A DNA stretch of 64,000 nt from CAVONV01 sp963697355 (GCA_963697355.1 CAVONV010000022.1:186001-250000), one strand, 5' to 3'; shown: positions 36,647-46,485, counted from the stretch's first letter. Program-made: numbers and translations. The notes: generated by a model not told the origin, from the letters alone.

Positions 36647-38362
36647 ATGCGATGGGCTCCTGCCGTTATTGTCGTTCTCGTGCTCTTTGTTCCAGGAGGA
36701 CTTCGGGTACCACAAGAGGCCCGGCCGGCCGATTGGGTTCTCCGGGACGGGGCGGTCTACACTGTCGATGCCTCGCGTCGGTGGGCGGAGGCCATAGCCG
36801 TCACGGACGGCAAGATCGTCTACGTAGGCACTTCAAAAGGATCGGTACCTTTCGTCGGGAGCGATACGGTGGTCGTGGATCTTGCCGGCAAGATGGTGCT
36901 TCCCGGTTTCCACGATTCGCACCTCCATCCCGTCAGTGGCGGAATCGAGCTCGGCCAGTGCAATTTGAGCGGGACGGAGACGGCCGACGAAGCGCTAGCA
37001 GTGGTAGGAGCCTATGCCGACGAGCATCCGGACCGCCTTTGGATCCTCGGAGGTGGTTGGGACCTTCCGCTCTTTCCATCGGAAGGACCTCACAAAGCGG
37101 TTCTCGATCGGATCGTGTCCGAACGGCCCGTTTATCTCACGGCCGCGGATGGGCACTCCGCTTGGGTCAACACGCGGGCTCTCGAGCTTGCGGATGTCGG
37201 CAGAGACACACCGGATCCACCTAACGGGCGCATCGAACGCGATCCTGAAACGGGTGAGCCAACGGGCACGTTGCGAGAAACGGCGATGGATCTCTTTCAG
37301 GACGTCTTACCCGAAGCAACGATGGAGGACCATGTCGACGGCTTGCGGCGTGCACTCGAACTGGCCCATCGACTCGGCATCACGTCCCTTGTGGAAGCGT
37401 CGGCTTCCAAGTCGATCGCGGAAGCCTATCTCAGATTGGGCCAAGAGGGGAAGCTGACCGCCCGCGTGCTTCTGTCGCTCTATGTGGATCCGCTCAAAGA
37501 CGAGAACCAAATCGATGATTTGAAAGCAGCTCGAGGACGTTACCAGGGAGCACGTCTTCGAGCCGACAGTGCAAAAATCTTCGCAGACGGTGTCATCGAA
37601 GCAAAAACGGCGGCTCTCCTCGAGCCTTACCTCGGAAGCTTCGAGATCAGCGGGGATCTCATCTTCTCTCCTGACGTCTTGAAGACATATGCTGTAAGAC
37701 TCGACAGGGAAGGATTTCAGATTCACATCCACGCCATCGGCGATAGGGCCATACGCGTGAGCTTGGATGCTTTGGAGGCTGCCCGTAAGGTCAACGGAGA
37801 CTCGGACCTTCGACACCACCTGGCGCACATCGAGCTCTTCCACCCGTCCGACATCGGCCGTTTCCGAAAATTGGGCGTCGTGGCCAACTTCCAGCCTCTG
37901 TGGGCATACGCGGATACCTACATCGCCGAGATGACGGAGCCCATTCTCGGCCCGGAGCGCTCGCGCTGGCTCTACCCTATCGGGACCATGGTGAGTTCGG
38001 GCGCCGTCATCGTCGGCGGGAGCGATTGGTCGGTTTCGTCCATGAATCCTCTTGAGGCCATTCAAGTGGCGGTAACAAGACAGCGTATCGAGGCACCGAG
38101 AGGTGAGCCGTGGATTCCCCAAGAAAGAGCGTCACTCGCCGCGATGATTGCCGCCTACACCATCAACGGCGCCTACTTGAAGCACGAAGAAACGGTGACC
38201 GGCTCGCTGGAGGTGGGAAAATCGGCGGATCTCGTCGTGCTCGACCGTAACCTCTTCGATGTACCGCTTGAGAAAATCCGTGAGGCAAAAGTACTACTGA
38301 CCCTCTTCGAGGGCGATGTGGTTTTTCGCGAAACGACCTTCTTGAGCGAAACATCACATTGA
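36647..38362 (+). CDS. YtcJ-type amidohydrolase
   Basis: A 571-residue exported amidohydrolase. Signal peptide: residues 1-20 (APAVIVVLVLFVPGG), then DWVLRDGAVYTVDASR, the usual N-terminal beta strands. Motifs: LPGFHDSHLHPVSGG (HxH), AADGHSAWVNTRALELADV, KIFADGVIEAKTAALLEPY (Lys position), IHIHAIGDRAIR and HIELFHP, then VGGSDWSVSSMNPLEAI with the catalytic Asp. The frame is intact. It is a paralogue of the preceding gene and probably co-transcribed with it, 88 nt apart. These enzymes hydrolyse C-N or C-O bonds; substrates are rarely known. Confidence 0.87.
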   Translation: MRWAPAVIVVLVLFVPGGLRVPQEARPADWVLRDGAVYTVDASRRWAEAIAVTDGKIVYVGTSKGSVPFVGSDTVVVDLAGKMVLPGFHDSHLHPVSGGIELGQCNLSGTETADEALAVVGAYADEHPDRLWILGGGWDLPLFPSEGPHKAVLDRIVSERPVYLTAADGHSAWVNTRALELADVGRDTPDPPNGRIERDPETGEPTGTLRETAMDLFQDVLPEATMEDHVDGLRRALELAHRLGITSLVEASASKSIAEAYLRLGQEGKLTARVLLSLYVDPLKDENQIDDLKAARGRYQGARLRADSAKIFADGVIEAKTAALLEPYLGSFEISGDLIFSPDVLKTYAVRLDREGFQIHIHAIGDRAIRVSLDALEAARKVNGDSDLRHHLAHIELFHPSDIGRFRKLGVVANFQPLWAYADTYIAEMTEPILGPERSRWLYPIGTMVSSGAVIVGGSDWSVSSMNPLEAIQVAVTRQRIEAPRGEPWIPQERASLAAMIAAYTINGAYLKHEETVTGSLEVGKSADLVVLDRNLFDVPLEKIREAKVLLTLFEGDVVFRETTFLSETSH

Positions 38363-38421
38363 CGTAACCGCTTCCGGACATTGTTGATGACGCTGACTTT
38401 ATTCACTCTTGGAGAAGGTGC

Positions 38422-41121
38422 ATGAAGCGAACGCGTTTGTTTCTCGCGACATCTTTGTTGCTCTCCACGGTGGCAACCGGTTCGATCACCGTGGAGCGTT
38501 TTCGTCTTTCGAATGGGTTGACGGTTCTCGTGGGGGTCGAGAGGCGCCTTCCTCTGGTCCATGTGACTTGTCTCTACCGGATAGGCGGTGCCAACGAACA
38601 GGCCGGTACCACGGGCATCGCGCACTTCATCGAGCACATGGCGTTCCGGGCCACCGAGAACGTATCCAAGTCAGACCTCACCGGCGCGATCGAGAGAATC
38701 GGAGGCCGTTGGACCGGCTACACGTGGATCGATCAAACTCACTACGCATCAACTGTGCCCTCGTGGGCGATGGAGACTGTCCTCTCCATCGAAGCGGAAC
38801 GGATGTCCGGCGTCCTGTTCGAACCCGCCGAAGTCGAGCGGGAACGAACCAGCGTCATCGCGGAGCTACAGGGATACGAGAACGATCCCGCTTCCATTCT
38901 TTGGGACCTCACCGTGGCGACCTCCTTCGAGATCCATCCATATCGTTACAATGTCATCGGATACCTGACCGATGTGCTGTCTATTGAGCGGGACGAGGCC
39001 TATCGATTCTATAAGGATCTCTACGGCCCCAACAATGCCGTGCTCGCGGTCGTTGGCGACGTCGATCCGGCTTTGGTTCGGGAGAAGGTTGAGCGGTATT
39101 TCGGCGCTTTGAAACCCGCTACCCGCTCCCCCGAGGTTCGTGTTATCGAGCCGCCTCAACGGGCGGAGAAAAGACTCGAACTTCCGTATCCGGGGCACCA
39201 GAAGAATCTACTCACGGTTTTTCGGGCTCCAGAAGCAACGGATTCCGACTTTCCTGTGCTTCTTGTACTCGACGGCATCCTAGCCGGTGGTCGTGGCCTT
39301 TCGTTTGGGGCCCAGGAGGCTTTGCCATCCAGTCCTCTCCATCGGGCCATCGAATCGGCGGGCGGCTTACATGCGTTCACGAGCTTGACTCCAAGTCGCG
39401 CCCCATACGTTTACGCGATTGGGGTATCTTCGAGCACTGCCTCTGACCTCAAACGAGTGGAAGCGTCCATTCAGATACTCCTCGATCGACTGGGCAGGGC
39501 GGGCCCGAGTGAGTCCGAGATCGTTGCCGCCCAACGTCGGATTCGGTCCAAGATCGCATATGAAACCGACACTCTCGGTGAGGTCGCTCATCAGCTGGCT
39601 TACTACGAAGCGCTCGGGACCTGGGAGCTCGCTGATTCTATTAGGACCGCCGTCAAAGACGTGACCAATACCGATATCCAAAGCTACGTGAAGAAGTACC
39701 TGCAGCCCCATCGACGAACCACGGGCATCCACATCCCTGCCGAGATCGAGCCTGAACCGACGGTCGAGATACCGAAGCTCGAGATACCCGATCCAGTGGT
39801 CACGCTGCCGTCGCCGGTTCCCGAGCGCGCGCTCCGACCATTGGAAGAAGCTCCGATGACGATGGTGCCAAGCGTCCTTTCGAACGGTGTCGCACTTCGA
39901 GTTGTCTCCCGTAGCGGAGACTCGGCTGCTCTTCGTGTCCGCCTCGCCTTTGGAAGCGAGCTCGATCCGCCGGAGCAGGAAGGCTTGGCAATGGTCGCGG
40001 CTCGAACGGTACTAGACGACTCGAAGCTCTCCTCACGACTCGCGGAGCTGGGAACGCAGTGGAACAGCTCGGCCGAGTCGGTCACCATGTATATGGGTCG
40101 TGAGTACTTCGATCTTCACATCCGCTTCCTTCCGGATGATCTGGTCGAGGTTGTTGGAGAGGTCGCGAGTGTTCTGGGTCGGCGGCAGTGGTCGGGCATC
40201 GACATTGAGCGGGTGCGTATGGGGCTTCGGGAGGAAGCGGCCGCCGCGGCGGGTGATGCATCGTGGATCGCGGAGAAAGAGGCGGTCGAGTTGGTCGATC
40301 CGGGATGGCGACCGAGCCATGGTACGCCCGCATCGGTTGGCGCCATTGGTCCCGAGGACGTCAACGCCTTCCTTTCGGCTCACCTCATCGGCGGAGCCGT
40401 GACGGTCGGCTTGGCGTGCCCTGGCGATGCGGAAGCCCTGGTCAGAGAGCTTTCCCGCGCGTTCGCTATTCTGCCTTCAGGCGAGCGATCACCTTCGCGA
40501 AGCAAACGAGGCGGTCCCACGTCCGCCGAGCAGGAGGTGGGGATCGTTCTTATGGCAGGCAAGACACAAAGCGAGATCGTGGCGGCGCTTCCGGGAATCG
40601 AGAGGAGCCACCCGGATTACCTGCCTCTTCAGCTCTTGAACTACATACTGGGCGAGACCGGTTACGCGGGCCGGCTGGGAAAGGAGCTCGTCGACACGGG
40701 GCTTGCCTATTCCGTCTACACGATCCCTCAGTTTGGACGCCGTCCCGGACCTCTACTGATCAAGACGAGCGCAGCTCCGGCCAATCTCGAGGTGAGCCTT
40801 ACGAAGATACGAGAAGTGGTTCGCAGCATGGCGGAGGGTGGCGTCGAAGAGTGGGAGTGGAAGGAGGCTCAAGCTTTTCGGTTGGGCCGGCTCACTGTGG
40901 GCATCGACTCCGTCGACAATCTCGCTCTGGCCCTCGTGAATGCAGGCTACTACGGTGACGACTCACTGGATTTCGAGGCTCGTTCGAAACGTGTTCTGGA
41001 TTTGACCCGGGAGCGCCTAAACGAGGTGGCCCGTCGATATTTTCGCCCCGAGCTTCTTCGGATCGGCGTGGCGGGAGACGTGCCCATACCGTCACCAGAC
41101 GGTGGCACGGCCAGTCAGTGA
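38422..41121 (+). CDS. M16-family zinc metallopeptidase, two-module
   Basis: An 899-residue protein with an N-terminal signal peptide. The inverted zinc motif H68-F-I-E71-H72 lies in the first module, with the third ligand at about E148 (VIAELQG), spacing normal for M16. A linker rich in Pro and Glu (ETEPTVEIPKLEIP type, about 430-480) leads to a second module without HxxEH, which forms the other half of the clamp. Single-chain two-module M16 proteins are common in the periplasm, where they degrade peptides. The stop overlaps a GTG start of the toxin frame by GTGA. Confidence 0.9.
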   Translation: MKRTRLFLATSLLLSTVATGSITVERFRLSNGLTVLVGVERRLPLVHVTCLYRIGGANEQAGTTGIAHFIEHMAFRATENVSKSDLTGAIERIGGRWTGYTWIDQTHYASTVPSWAMETVLSIEAERMSGVLFEPAEVERERTSVIAELQGYENDPASILWDLTVATSFEIHPYRYNVIGYLTDVLSIERDEAYRFYKDLYGPNNAVLAVVGDVDPALVREKVERYFGALKPATRSPEVRVIEPPQRAEKRLELPYPGHQKNLLTVFRAPEATDSDFPVLLVLDGILAGGRGLSFGAQEALPSSPLHRAIESAGGLHAFTSLTPSRAPYVYAIGVSSSTASDLKRVEASIQILLDRLGRAGPSESEIVAAQRRIRSKIAYETDTLGEVAHQLAYYEALGTWELADSIRTAVKDVTNTDIQSYVKKYLQPHRRTTGIHIPAEIEPEPTVEIPKLEIPDPVVTLPSPVPERALRPLEEAPMTMVPSVLSNGVALRVVSRSGDSAALRVRLAFGSELDPPEQEGLAMVAARTVLDDSKLSSRLAELGTQWNSSAESVTMYMGREYFDLHIRFLPDDLVEVVGEVASVLGRRQWSGIDIERVRMGLREEAAAAAGDASWIAEKEAVELVDPGWRPSHGTPASVGAIGPEDVNAFLSAHLIGGAVTVGLACPGDAEALVRELSRAFAILPSGERSPSRSKRGGPTSAEQEVGIVLMAGKTQSEIVAALPGIERSHPDYLPLQLLNYILGETGYAGRLGKELVDTGLAYSVYTIPQFGRRPGPLLIKTSAAPANLEVSLTKIREVVRSMAEGGVEEWEWKEAQAFRLGRLTVGIDSVDNLALALVNAGYYGDDSLDFEARSKRVLDLTRERLNEVARRYFRPELLRIGVAGDVPIPSPDGGTASQ

Positions 41122-41456
41122 GCTGGCAAGAACGAGTCGAGAACGACTCCGGATTCGCGGTTGGCCACTACCTGATTGGGCGTAGGCATGGGTTGAAAGG
41201 AACAAGACACGAGGACACCAAGGCGGCGCGGAAGACCTGTCCGAAGGATATTTGGCCTGTCGCTCAGCGGAAACTCGACCAACTGAATGCTGCCGTATCG
41301 CTTCATTCTTTTGATCTACCACCGAGCAACCGGTTGGAGCAGCTTGGCAAGAGACGCCGGGATCAACATAGCATCCGTATCAATGACCAATACCGACTTT
41401 GCTTTGTGTGGACTGAGGAAGGACCGGAACGGGTCGAAGTCACGGACTACCATTGA
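41118..41456 (+). CDS. higB: HigB/RelE-family toxin
   Basis: The frame starts at a GTG that overlaps the M16 stop, but the HigB-like part begins nearer residue 26 (GLKGTRHEDTKAAR), so a TTG near 41193 may be the real start. The C-terminal half is typical of this mRNA-interferase fold: DIWPVAQRKLDQLNAAVSL, DLPPSNRLEQLG, RDQHSIRINDQYRLCFVWTE and a final VEVTDYH. It lies next to a HigA-type gene, in the toxin-first order usual for HigBA. The catalytic His and Arg residues (HSIRIN, RLCF) are present, so it may be active. Confidence 0.82.
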   Translation: MSWQERVENDSGFAVGHYLIGRRHGLKGTRHEDTKAARKTCPKDIWPVAQRKLDQLNAAVSLHSFDLPPSNRLEQLGKRRRDQHSIRINDQYRLCFVWTEEGPERVEVTDYH

Positions 41457-41494
41457 TTGTCGCTGTGGGCGGGAGAGAGGGAGGTAAGACAGCC

Positions 41495-41818
41495 ATGATC
41501 CGTATTCCGACCGACGGTCCGCCAACACATCCGGGTGAGATGATACTCGAAGAGTTCTTGCGGCCACTCGATATGACTCAAAGCGAGTTGGCCGAGAGGC
41601 TAGGCGTGTCGTTCCCGAGAGTGAACGAAGTCATTCACGGCAAAAGGGGGATTACGCCGGATACAGCACTTCGTCTCGAGAGATTGTTCGGGATGGAAGC
41701 GCAGTTTTGGCTCAATCTCCAGCTCGTTTGGGATCTGTATCACGCCAAGCACTCGCCTTCGAGCAAAGACATTGCGAAGATAAAACTTCATCCTCGTTTG
41801 GCGAAGCGGGGGTCTTGA
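41495..41818 (+). CDS. higA: HigA-family antitoxin, Xre helix-turn-helix
   Basis: A 107-residue protein. The ATG at 41495 follows GGGAGGTAAG and gives the family start IPTDGPPTHPGEMILEEFL. An Xre-type helix-turn-helix follows: MTQSELAERLGVSFPRVNEVIHGKRGITPDTALRLER, then FWLNLQLVWDLYHAK. HigA binds HigB and represses the operon. The gene lies 38 nt after the toxin stop on the same strand. Confidence 0.9.
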   Translation: MIRIPTDGPPTHPGEMILEEFLRPLDMTQSELAERLGVSFPRVNEVIHGKRGITPDTALRLERLFGMEAQFWLNLQLVWDLYHAKHSPSSKDIAKIKLHPRLAKRGS

Positions 41819-41902
41819 TCGGTCAAATCTGGAATGACCTGAATAGCGTTCGTGCACGTTTACCTCTGACCCCAACGTCCCGATTCTCCACGAATACTAC
41901 CA

Positions 41903-43056
41903 ATGACACAGTTGATGACCAGCAGCTCAAGAGATAAATCAGTCCATATCTCCCAGATCGATGGGTTCTTTGCCAACGGCGGTTATCCGATTGAGTTCCT
42001 TTTCTTTTTTTCACGGCCCATCGAGACCATTCGCATTCGTCGGGCGTTACGCGAGATAGCCGCTGATTTCTGGCCCGTTTTCGGACGGTATGAACGTGGT
42101 ACCCTTTGCTTCGAAGAATACGTTGAGCGGTACCATTTCGAAGAGGTCATTGTCGATCGGGACTACGAGCCGTCTGCGCCCAGCATCGAGATCCACCGAG
42201 AGTACTGCAAAATAAACCCTGTGGTTGACCGCCAGCTTTTTTTCTGACCGTCATACAACACCGTAACGGCACGTTGGTGATCCCCAAGATGAACCACCTA
42301 GCCGGCGACGGCTACAGCTTTTTCTATCTGCTCTCGGTTCTGGCGGCGGTGACGCAGGCGGCCCGGAACGTTCTCAAGCGCTATGCGATCCGCCGTCGCT
42401 TCAGGCCATCTCATCAGCGGACGGTATTGCGCGAGTTCCATTTCCCTCTCCATGACCTCGAGCGTCCCATCGAGCCTGCGGGCCTACAGACTGAGTTTGT
42501 TGAAGTAGCGAAAAAAGAGGTCGAAACCCGCGTCCGGGAAATGGTCTCTGGGCAGAATGGAAGGATGTCGGCAAACGACTTGTTGTCGGCCATGGCGGTG
42601 AAACGGATTTTCGGCCAACAGGGGGCTTCCTGGGGAGATGTCTTCACCCTGACGGTGCCGATCGATGTGCGCAGGGCAGTCAAACCATACGGGCAGAGGT
42701 ACTTTGGAAACGGTCTCCGGTTTCATGTGGCTTCGTTTGCACCGCTAGAGCTCCACGGGATGGGTGACCATGAGGTTGCCCAAGCCATTCGGCAATCCAT
42801 GCCGACGACCGACCGGGACAGCTATGTAGAATACTTGCGAGGAATCGAGAATTGGATTGCGAAGGGCAAAACGGAGCTTCTGAGACCCTATGATCCCGAG
42901 ACGGGTTGTCTGGTGACCAACTTGTCCAAGATGCCCGTGAAGCGCCTCGATTTTGGCACGGGAACGCCCGATCACGTCTTCCCGCTGACGGTCGGAAGAA
43001 ACTCTGCGGCGGTGCTCGATGACTCGGAGAGCTACGTCCTGCGACTGAACTACTAA
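41903..43056 (+). CDS. BAHD-like (HxxxDG) acyltransferase, split by a frameshift at a T7 run
   Basis: Frame 1 (41903-42247) carries an N-terminal acyltransferase half (HISQIDGFFANGGYPIEFLF, ALREIAADFWPVFGRY). Frame 2 continues with MNHLAGDGYSFFYLL, whose H-L-A-G-D-G is the HxxxDG catalytic motif, then LTVPIDVRRAVKPYG and LDFGTGTPDHVFPLTVG, matching the DFGWG-type motif of plant BAHD enzymes. The total is about 384 residues. The join is at CAG-CTT-TTT-TTC-TGA (42233-42247): a -1 slip on TTTTTTC, or one missing T, gives QLFFLTVIQHRNGTLVIPKM. These enzymes move acyl groups from CoA to alcohols or amines. The substrate is unknown; bacterial BAHD-like members are little studied. Confidence 0.72.
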
Positions 43057-43061
43057 CGCTC

Positions 43062-43253
43062 GTGCGATCAGAAAATCTTCATCGGATTGCCGACGGCTAC
43101 TCGCCGGAGCTCTTTTGGCTGCATGCCAAGCTCGGCATGTTCGAGTTCAACAAGGGGGAGAACACGCTGGGTGTCGAGGCGCTCATACCGAATTCGGAAG
43201 CATTGCCCGGGAACCTGTTCGGTTTGGACTATATTTTTCTCATCAAGAAGTGA
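43062..43253 (+). pseudogene. C-terminal fragment of a beta-sandwich (DUF2961-like) protein
   Basis: A 63-residue frame ends YSPELFWLHAKLGMFEF, KGENTLGVEALIPNSEALPG and NLFGLDYIFLIKK. The pattern of LG-F-(x)-GEN-L-VE...GLDYI is typical of the last strands of galactose-binding-like sandwich domains found at the ends of DUF2961-type proteins. The rest of such a protein is absent, and no ribosome site is seen before the GTG. It is probably a leftover fragment rather than a gene. Homology is from memory of the motif and is uncertain. Confidence 0.4.
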
Positions 43254-43274
43254 GCCTGTGCTTGCCAGCACCCG

Positions 43275-43305
43275 ACGCCTTTATGTTGGAACTATCCGAA
43301 GGCGT
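43275..43305. terminator. Possible bidirectional hairpin between convergent genes
   Basis: ACGCCTT (43275-43281) and AAGGCGT (43299-43305) form a 7-bp stem with a long 17-nt loop between the remnant on the plus strand and the VOC gene on the minus strand. The stem is short and no T-tract follows, so function is doubtful. Confidence 0.3.
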
Positions 43306-43318
43306 TCTCGTGGACCTG

Positions 43319-43921
43319 TCACATTTGGACGTCCTTTGGGTCGATATTCCAAACGGATAGCTCGAGCACGATTCCGTTGGGATCGGTGAGCGTGATGGTG
43401 TCGAGGATCTCGTGTGAGATCGTCGTGTAGGGGATACTCCGCTCGTCCAGCCTTTCGATCAGACCTTCATATTGTTCGCGGGTAACCGTCAGGGCCGCGT
43501 GGTGGAACGGGCCCGAGTCAGTTTGCAGGTGATTGCCGGCATCGTTCAGTCTCAAGAAAGCCAGGAGCTCACCCCGGCCCATATCAAAGAAAACTTGAGT
43601 GGATTGAGGGTCGCCGTCCATGGTGCGGATACGGAGCAGCTTCAAGCGAATCACCTGGGTGTAAAACTCGATGGTGCCTTCGACGTCTCGGGTGACGAAG
43701 GCCATGTGATTGACACCGTCGGCCTCGCTCTCGAAACCCGTGTAGAGGTTGCTTTCTATGTAGCTCGAGATGAGGTGCTGTCGTTCCTCTTCCGCTTTTT
43801 GCACCGTGTAGGTAGCCACGGCCGGTGGATTGGATTCGGAAGGCGGGGGTGGCGATGTGCACCCGAGGAGGCCCGTGGCCATCATGAAAACGGCGAGTGG
43901 GATCGATGTCGAATCTGTCAT
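43319..43921 (-). CDS. VOC (glyoxalase-like) family lipoprotein
   Basis: A 200-residue protein. A lipobox LLGC21 follows a hydrophobic stretch. One VOC domain runs from GVNHMAFVTRDVEGTIEFYTQ, with H as a likely metal ligand, to HHAALTVTREQYEGLIERL and TLTDPNGIVLELSVW. VOC proteins include dioxygenases, glyoxalases and binding proteins. A surface-located VOC domain is unusual, and function is not known. The gene lies alone between the acyltransferase region and the second ADOP permease. Confidence 0.75.
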   Translation of the reverse strand: MTDSTSIPLAVFMMATGLLGCTSPPPPSESNPPAVATYTVQKAEEERQHLISSYIESNLYTGFESEADGVNHMAFVTRDVEGTIEFYTQVIRLKLLRIRTMDGDPQSTQVFFDMGRGELLAFLRLNDAGNHLQTDSGPFHHAALTVTREQYEGLIERLDERSIPYTTISHEILDTITLTDPNGIVLELSVWNIDPKDVQM

Positions 43922-44055
43922 AGTGACCTCGATAGCGAGCTAAACGCACCTGACTGTAACACTGTAATTTCGGATCGGATGGTCGATCAAAAGTGGTCAG
44001 CTTCTCAAGCCTAATCCAAAAGAGTTCTCGGGGTCCAGGTAGAGGCCGGGGGCGT

Positions 44056-46485
44056 TCATTCGTAACGAAGTGCAACCAAGGGCTCCACGCGCACCGCTCG
44101 ACGTGCAGGCAGAAGTGCGGACACCAGCGTGACGGTTCCGAGCAGCAATACGATCCCCGTGAACATCCACGGATCTCTGGGGCTCACACCAAAGAGCAAG
44201 CTCGTCATGAACGGCGTGATGAAAAAGGCCGCGAGTGAGCCGATCACGACCCCCAAGAAGGTGAGACGACCTACCTCACCAAGAACCATGCGTAGAATGT
44301 CATTTGCTTTTGCACCTAATGCCATTCGAAGTCCGATCTCTCTTGTGCGCTGGCTCACCAAATAGGTCATGAGTCCATAAAGTCCCACTGCTGCGAGGAT
44401 GAGAGCTACTGTCGCAAAGGCGAGCATGGTGACTGAAGACACACGGCGGGGAACCATTTCGTTCGCCAGGTATTGCTCGAGGGTGCGGACGCGGTAGATG
44501 GGCTGTTGAGGGTCTAGTTTGGCGACTTCGGCTCGTATGGCGGCGGCCAAAGTCTCGGCGTCGGTCTCTGTTCGAACAACAACCGTCATGTACCTTTCCG
44601 GTTCTTGGAAGTAAGGCCGGTAGGTGGTAGCTCGAGATTCCTTATCCACACCCTTATTCTTGACGTGTCCGACTACGCCGATGACCTGGAGCCACGGAAC
44701 GTCCGATTCGGGATTACCACTTAGCTTGATGCGTTTGCCAATGGGGTCTCCATCAGGCCATTGAGCTTCGGCGAACCTCTGATTGATCACGGCCACCCGT
44801 GGGGTGTCTTCTCTGTCGCTTTCCGTGAAGAGCCGTCCTCTCAATAAAGGTATCTCCATCGCGCCAAAGTAGTCGGGACTGACGACGAGGCCGTCGGTGA
44901 CTGGAATTGAGTTAAGTTCGGGTGCAGGCCGGCCCTCTATCACGAAGCCGTAATCCGAGCCCCAAAGGAGAGGATCCGTCAGGCCTACCGCACGAACTCC
45001 GGGCAGGCTCTTGAGATTCTGTTCCAGTGAATGGTAGAAAGCCGTCGCCTCATGCGACTCGGGGTATTGTGCTTCCGGAAGACCGATGGCGACGGTCAAT
45101 GTATCATGGGAGTTGAATCCGGGGCTTTCGAGCATGACGGCAATGAAGCTTTTCATCATCAAGCCGGCCTCCATCAAAAGCACCACGGCCAACGCCATTT
45201 CGGCGACAATGAGTGTCCGACGAATCGTTCCACCCTGAAGCTCTCCGGAAGGGCTTCGTCCTCCTTCTTTGAGCGATTCGGTGAGGTTCGGTCTGGAAAC
45301 GGACAAGGCCGGCAAGAGGCCGAACACGATGCCTGTCGTGAGAGCCACCAGGAACGTGAAACCAAGGACCATGAAGTCCACGTCGATCTGGTGGTAAATG
45401 GGAGGCGCTGAGGCAGGGATGAGAAGAGAAATGAGCTCCACTCCCCATACAGCGACGAGAAATCCGAGGCAGCCGCCAAGTAGAGACTGGATCAAGCTTT
45501 CCACGAGCAGTTGGCGCATGATCCGCTTCCTGCTTGCGCCGAGGGCCGAGCGGACGGCGATTTCCTGAGAACGGGTCGAAGCTCGGGCGAGAAGAAGATG
45601 AGCTGCATTCGAACAAGCGATGATGAGGACCAAACCGACGGCGGCGAATAGGAGCAGGAGCGAGGGACGCATATCTTGAACGTGGAAACCCTGGAGGGGA
45701 TCGACTCGAACGGTTTGTCCGGTGTTGGTAGCTGGGTACTCGTTTTCCAGTCGTTCCGCGATAACGGCCATCTCCATTTGGGCTTGCCCCAAAGACACTC
45801 CAGGCTTTCGTCGAGCCGTTACGGTGATGGCAGGATGGCTTCCTCTGTTTTGGCGCCAAGCTTCGGAAAACCGTCCGATGGGCAGATAGACGTCGGTGCC
45901 AGAAGCGTGCATGGGTATGGGATAGAGGAAACCAGATGGTGTGACACCGATGACCATGAAAGGGACTCCGTCGAGATCTATCGTCTTTCCGACAATAGAA
46001 GGATCTGCGGCAAATCGACGTTCCCAAAATTCATGGTTTAGCATGACGACATTCTCGGCGGCCGGTCGGTCTTCCTCTTCGAGAAAGCCACGTCCTAGTG
46101 CCGGTTCAACATCTAGAAGCGTCAACAAGTTGGCAGAGACCATGAACACCTGGAGACGTTCGGGTTGTTCAAATCCCGTTAGGGTGCAGCTGGCAGGTTT
46201 GTGTGCCGCTATGTGCTCGAAGACCGTTGACGCTTCCTTCCAGTCCATAAAGTTGGGATAGGAGACGGACATGCGTTCAATTCTCTTTGAGCTTTCAGTC
46301 AGGAACACCAAACGTTCGGCATCAGGGAACGGGAGGGGGCGCCAGATCAGGGAGTAGACCACGCTGAATACAGTGCTGATGGCTCCGAGGCCGATAGCGA
46401 GCGTTAGGATCGAAACGACGCTGAAGCTACGATGCTTCGCTAGCATCCTGAGGCCGTACCGAATATCTCCAAACGTGCCGCGCAT
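44056..46485 (-). CDS. ADOP-type MacB/FtsX permease (second copy)
   Basis: An 809-residue duplicated permease. The ATG at 46485 follows AGGAGGTTCAC and gives MRGTFGDIRYGLRMLAKHRS, the ADOP N-terminus; the upstream in-frame ATG lies before the ribosome site. A first MacB-core region follows helix 1, then three helices near 265-400, a second core and three C-terminal helices, with SQRTREIGLRMALGAKANDI. The two ADOP genes in the window share architecture but differ enough to be old paralogues. No dedicated ATPase is adjacent. Role unknown, perhaps drug or lipoprotein efflux. Confidence 0.88.
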   Translation of the reverse strand: MRGTFGDIRYGLRMLAKHRSFSVVSILTLAIGLGAISTVFSVVYSLIWRPLPFPDAERLVFLTESSKRIERMSVSYPNFMDWKEASTVFEHIAAHKPASCTLTGFEQPERLQVFMVSANLLTLLDVEPALGRGFLEEEDRPAAENVVMLNHEFWERRFAADPSIVGKTIDLDGVPFMVIGVTPSGFLYPIPMHASGTDVYLPIGRFSEAWRQNRGSHPAITVTARRKPGVSLGQAQMEMAVIAERLENEYPATNTGQTVRVDPLQGFHVQDMRPSLLLLFAAVGLVLIIACSNAAHLLLARASTRSQEIAVRSALGASRKRIMRQLLVESLIQSLLGGCLGFLVAVWGVELISLLIPASAPPIYHQIDVDFMVLGFTFLVALTTGIVFGLLPALSVSRPNLTESLKEGGRSPSGELQGGTIRRTLIVAEMALAVVLLMEAGLMMKSFIAVMLESPGFNSHDTLTVAIGLPEAQYPESHEATAFYHSLEQNLKSLPGVRAVGLTDPLLWGSDYGFVIEGRPAPELNSIPVTDGLVVSPDYFGAMEIPLLRGRLFTESDREDTPRVAVINQRFAEAQWPDGDPIGKRIKLSGNPESDVPWLQVIGVVGHVKNKGVDKESRATTYRPYFQEPERYMTVVVRTETDAETLAAAIRAEVAKLDPQQPIYRVRTLEQYLANEMVPRRVSSVTMLAFATVALILAAVGLYGLMTYLVSQRTREIGLRMALGAKANDILRMVLGEVGRLTFLGVVIGSLAAFFITPFMTSLLFGVSPRDPWMFTGIVLLLGTVTLVSALLPARRAVRVEPLVALRYE

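Noticed and set aside
37307..38122. A 271-codon minus-strand open frame
   Set aside because: Shadow of the intact amidohydrolase.
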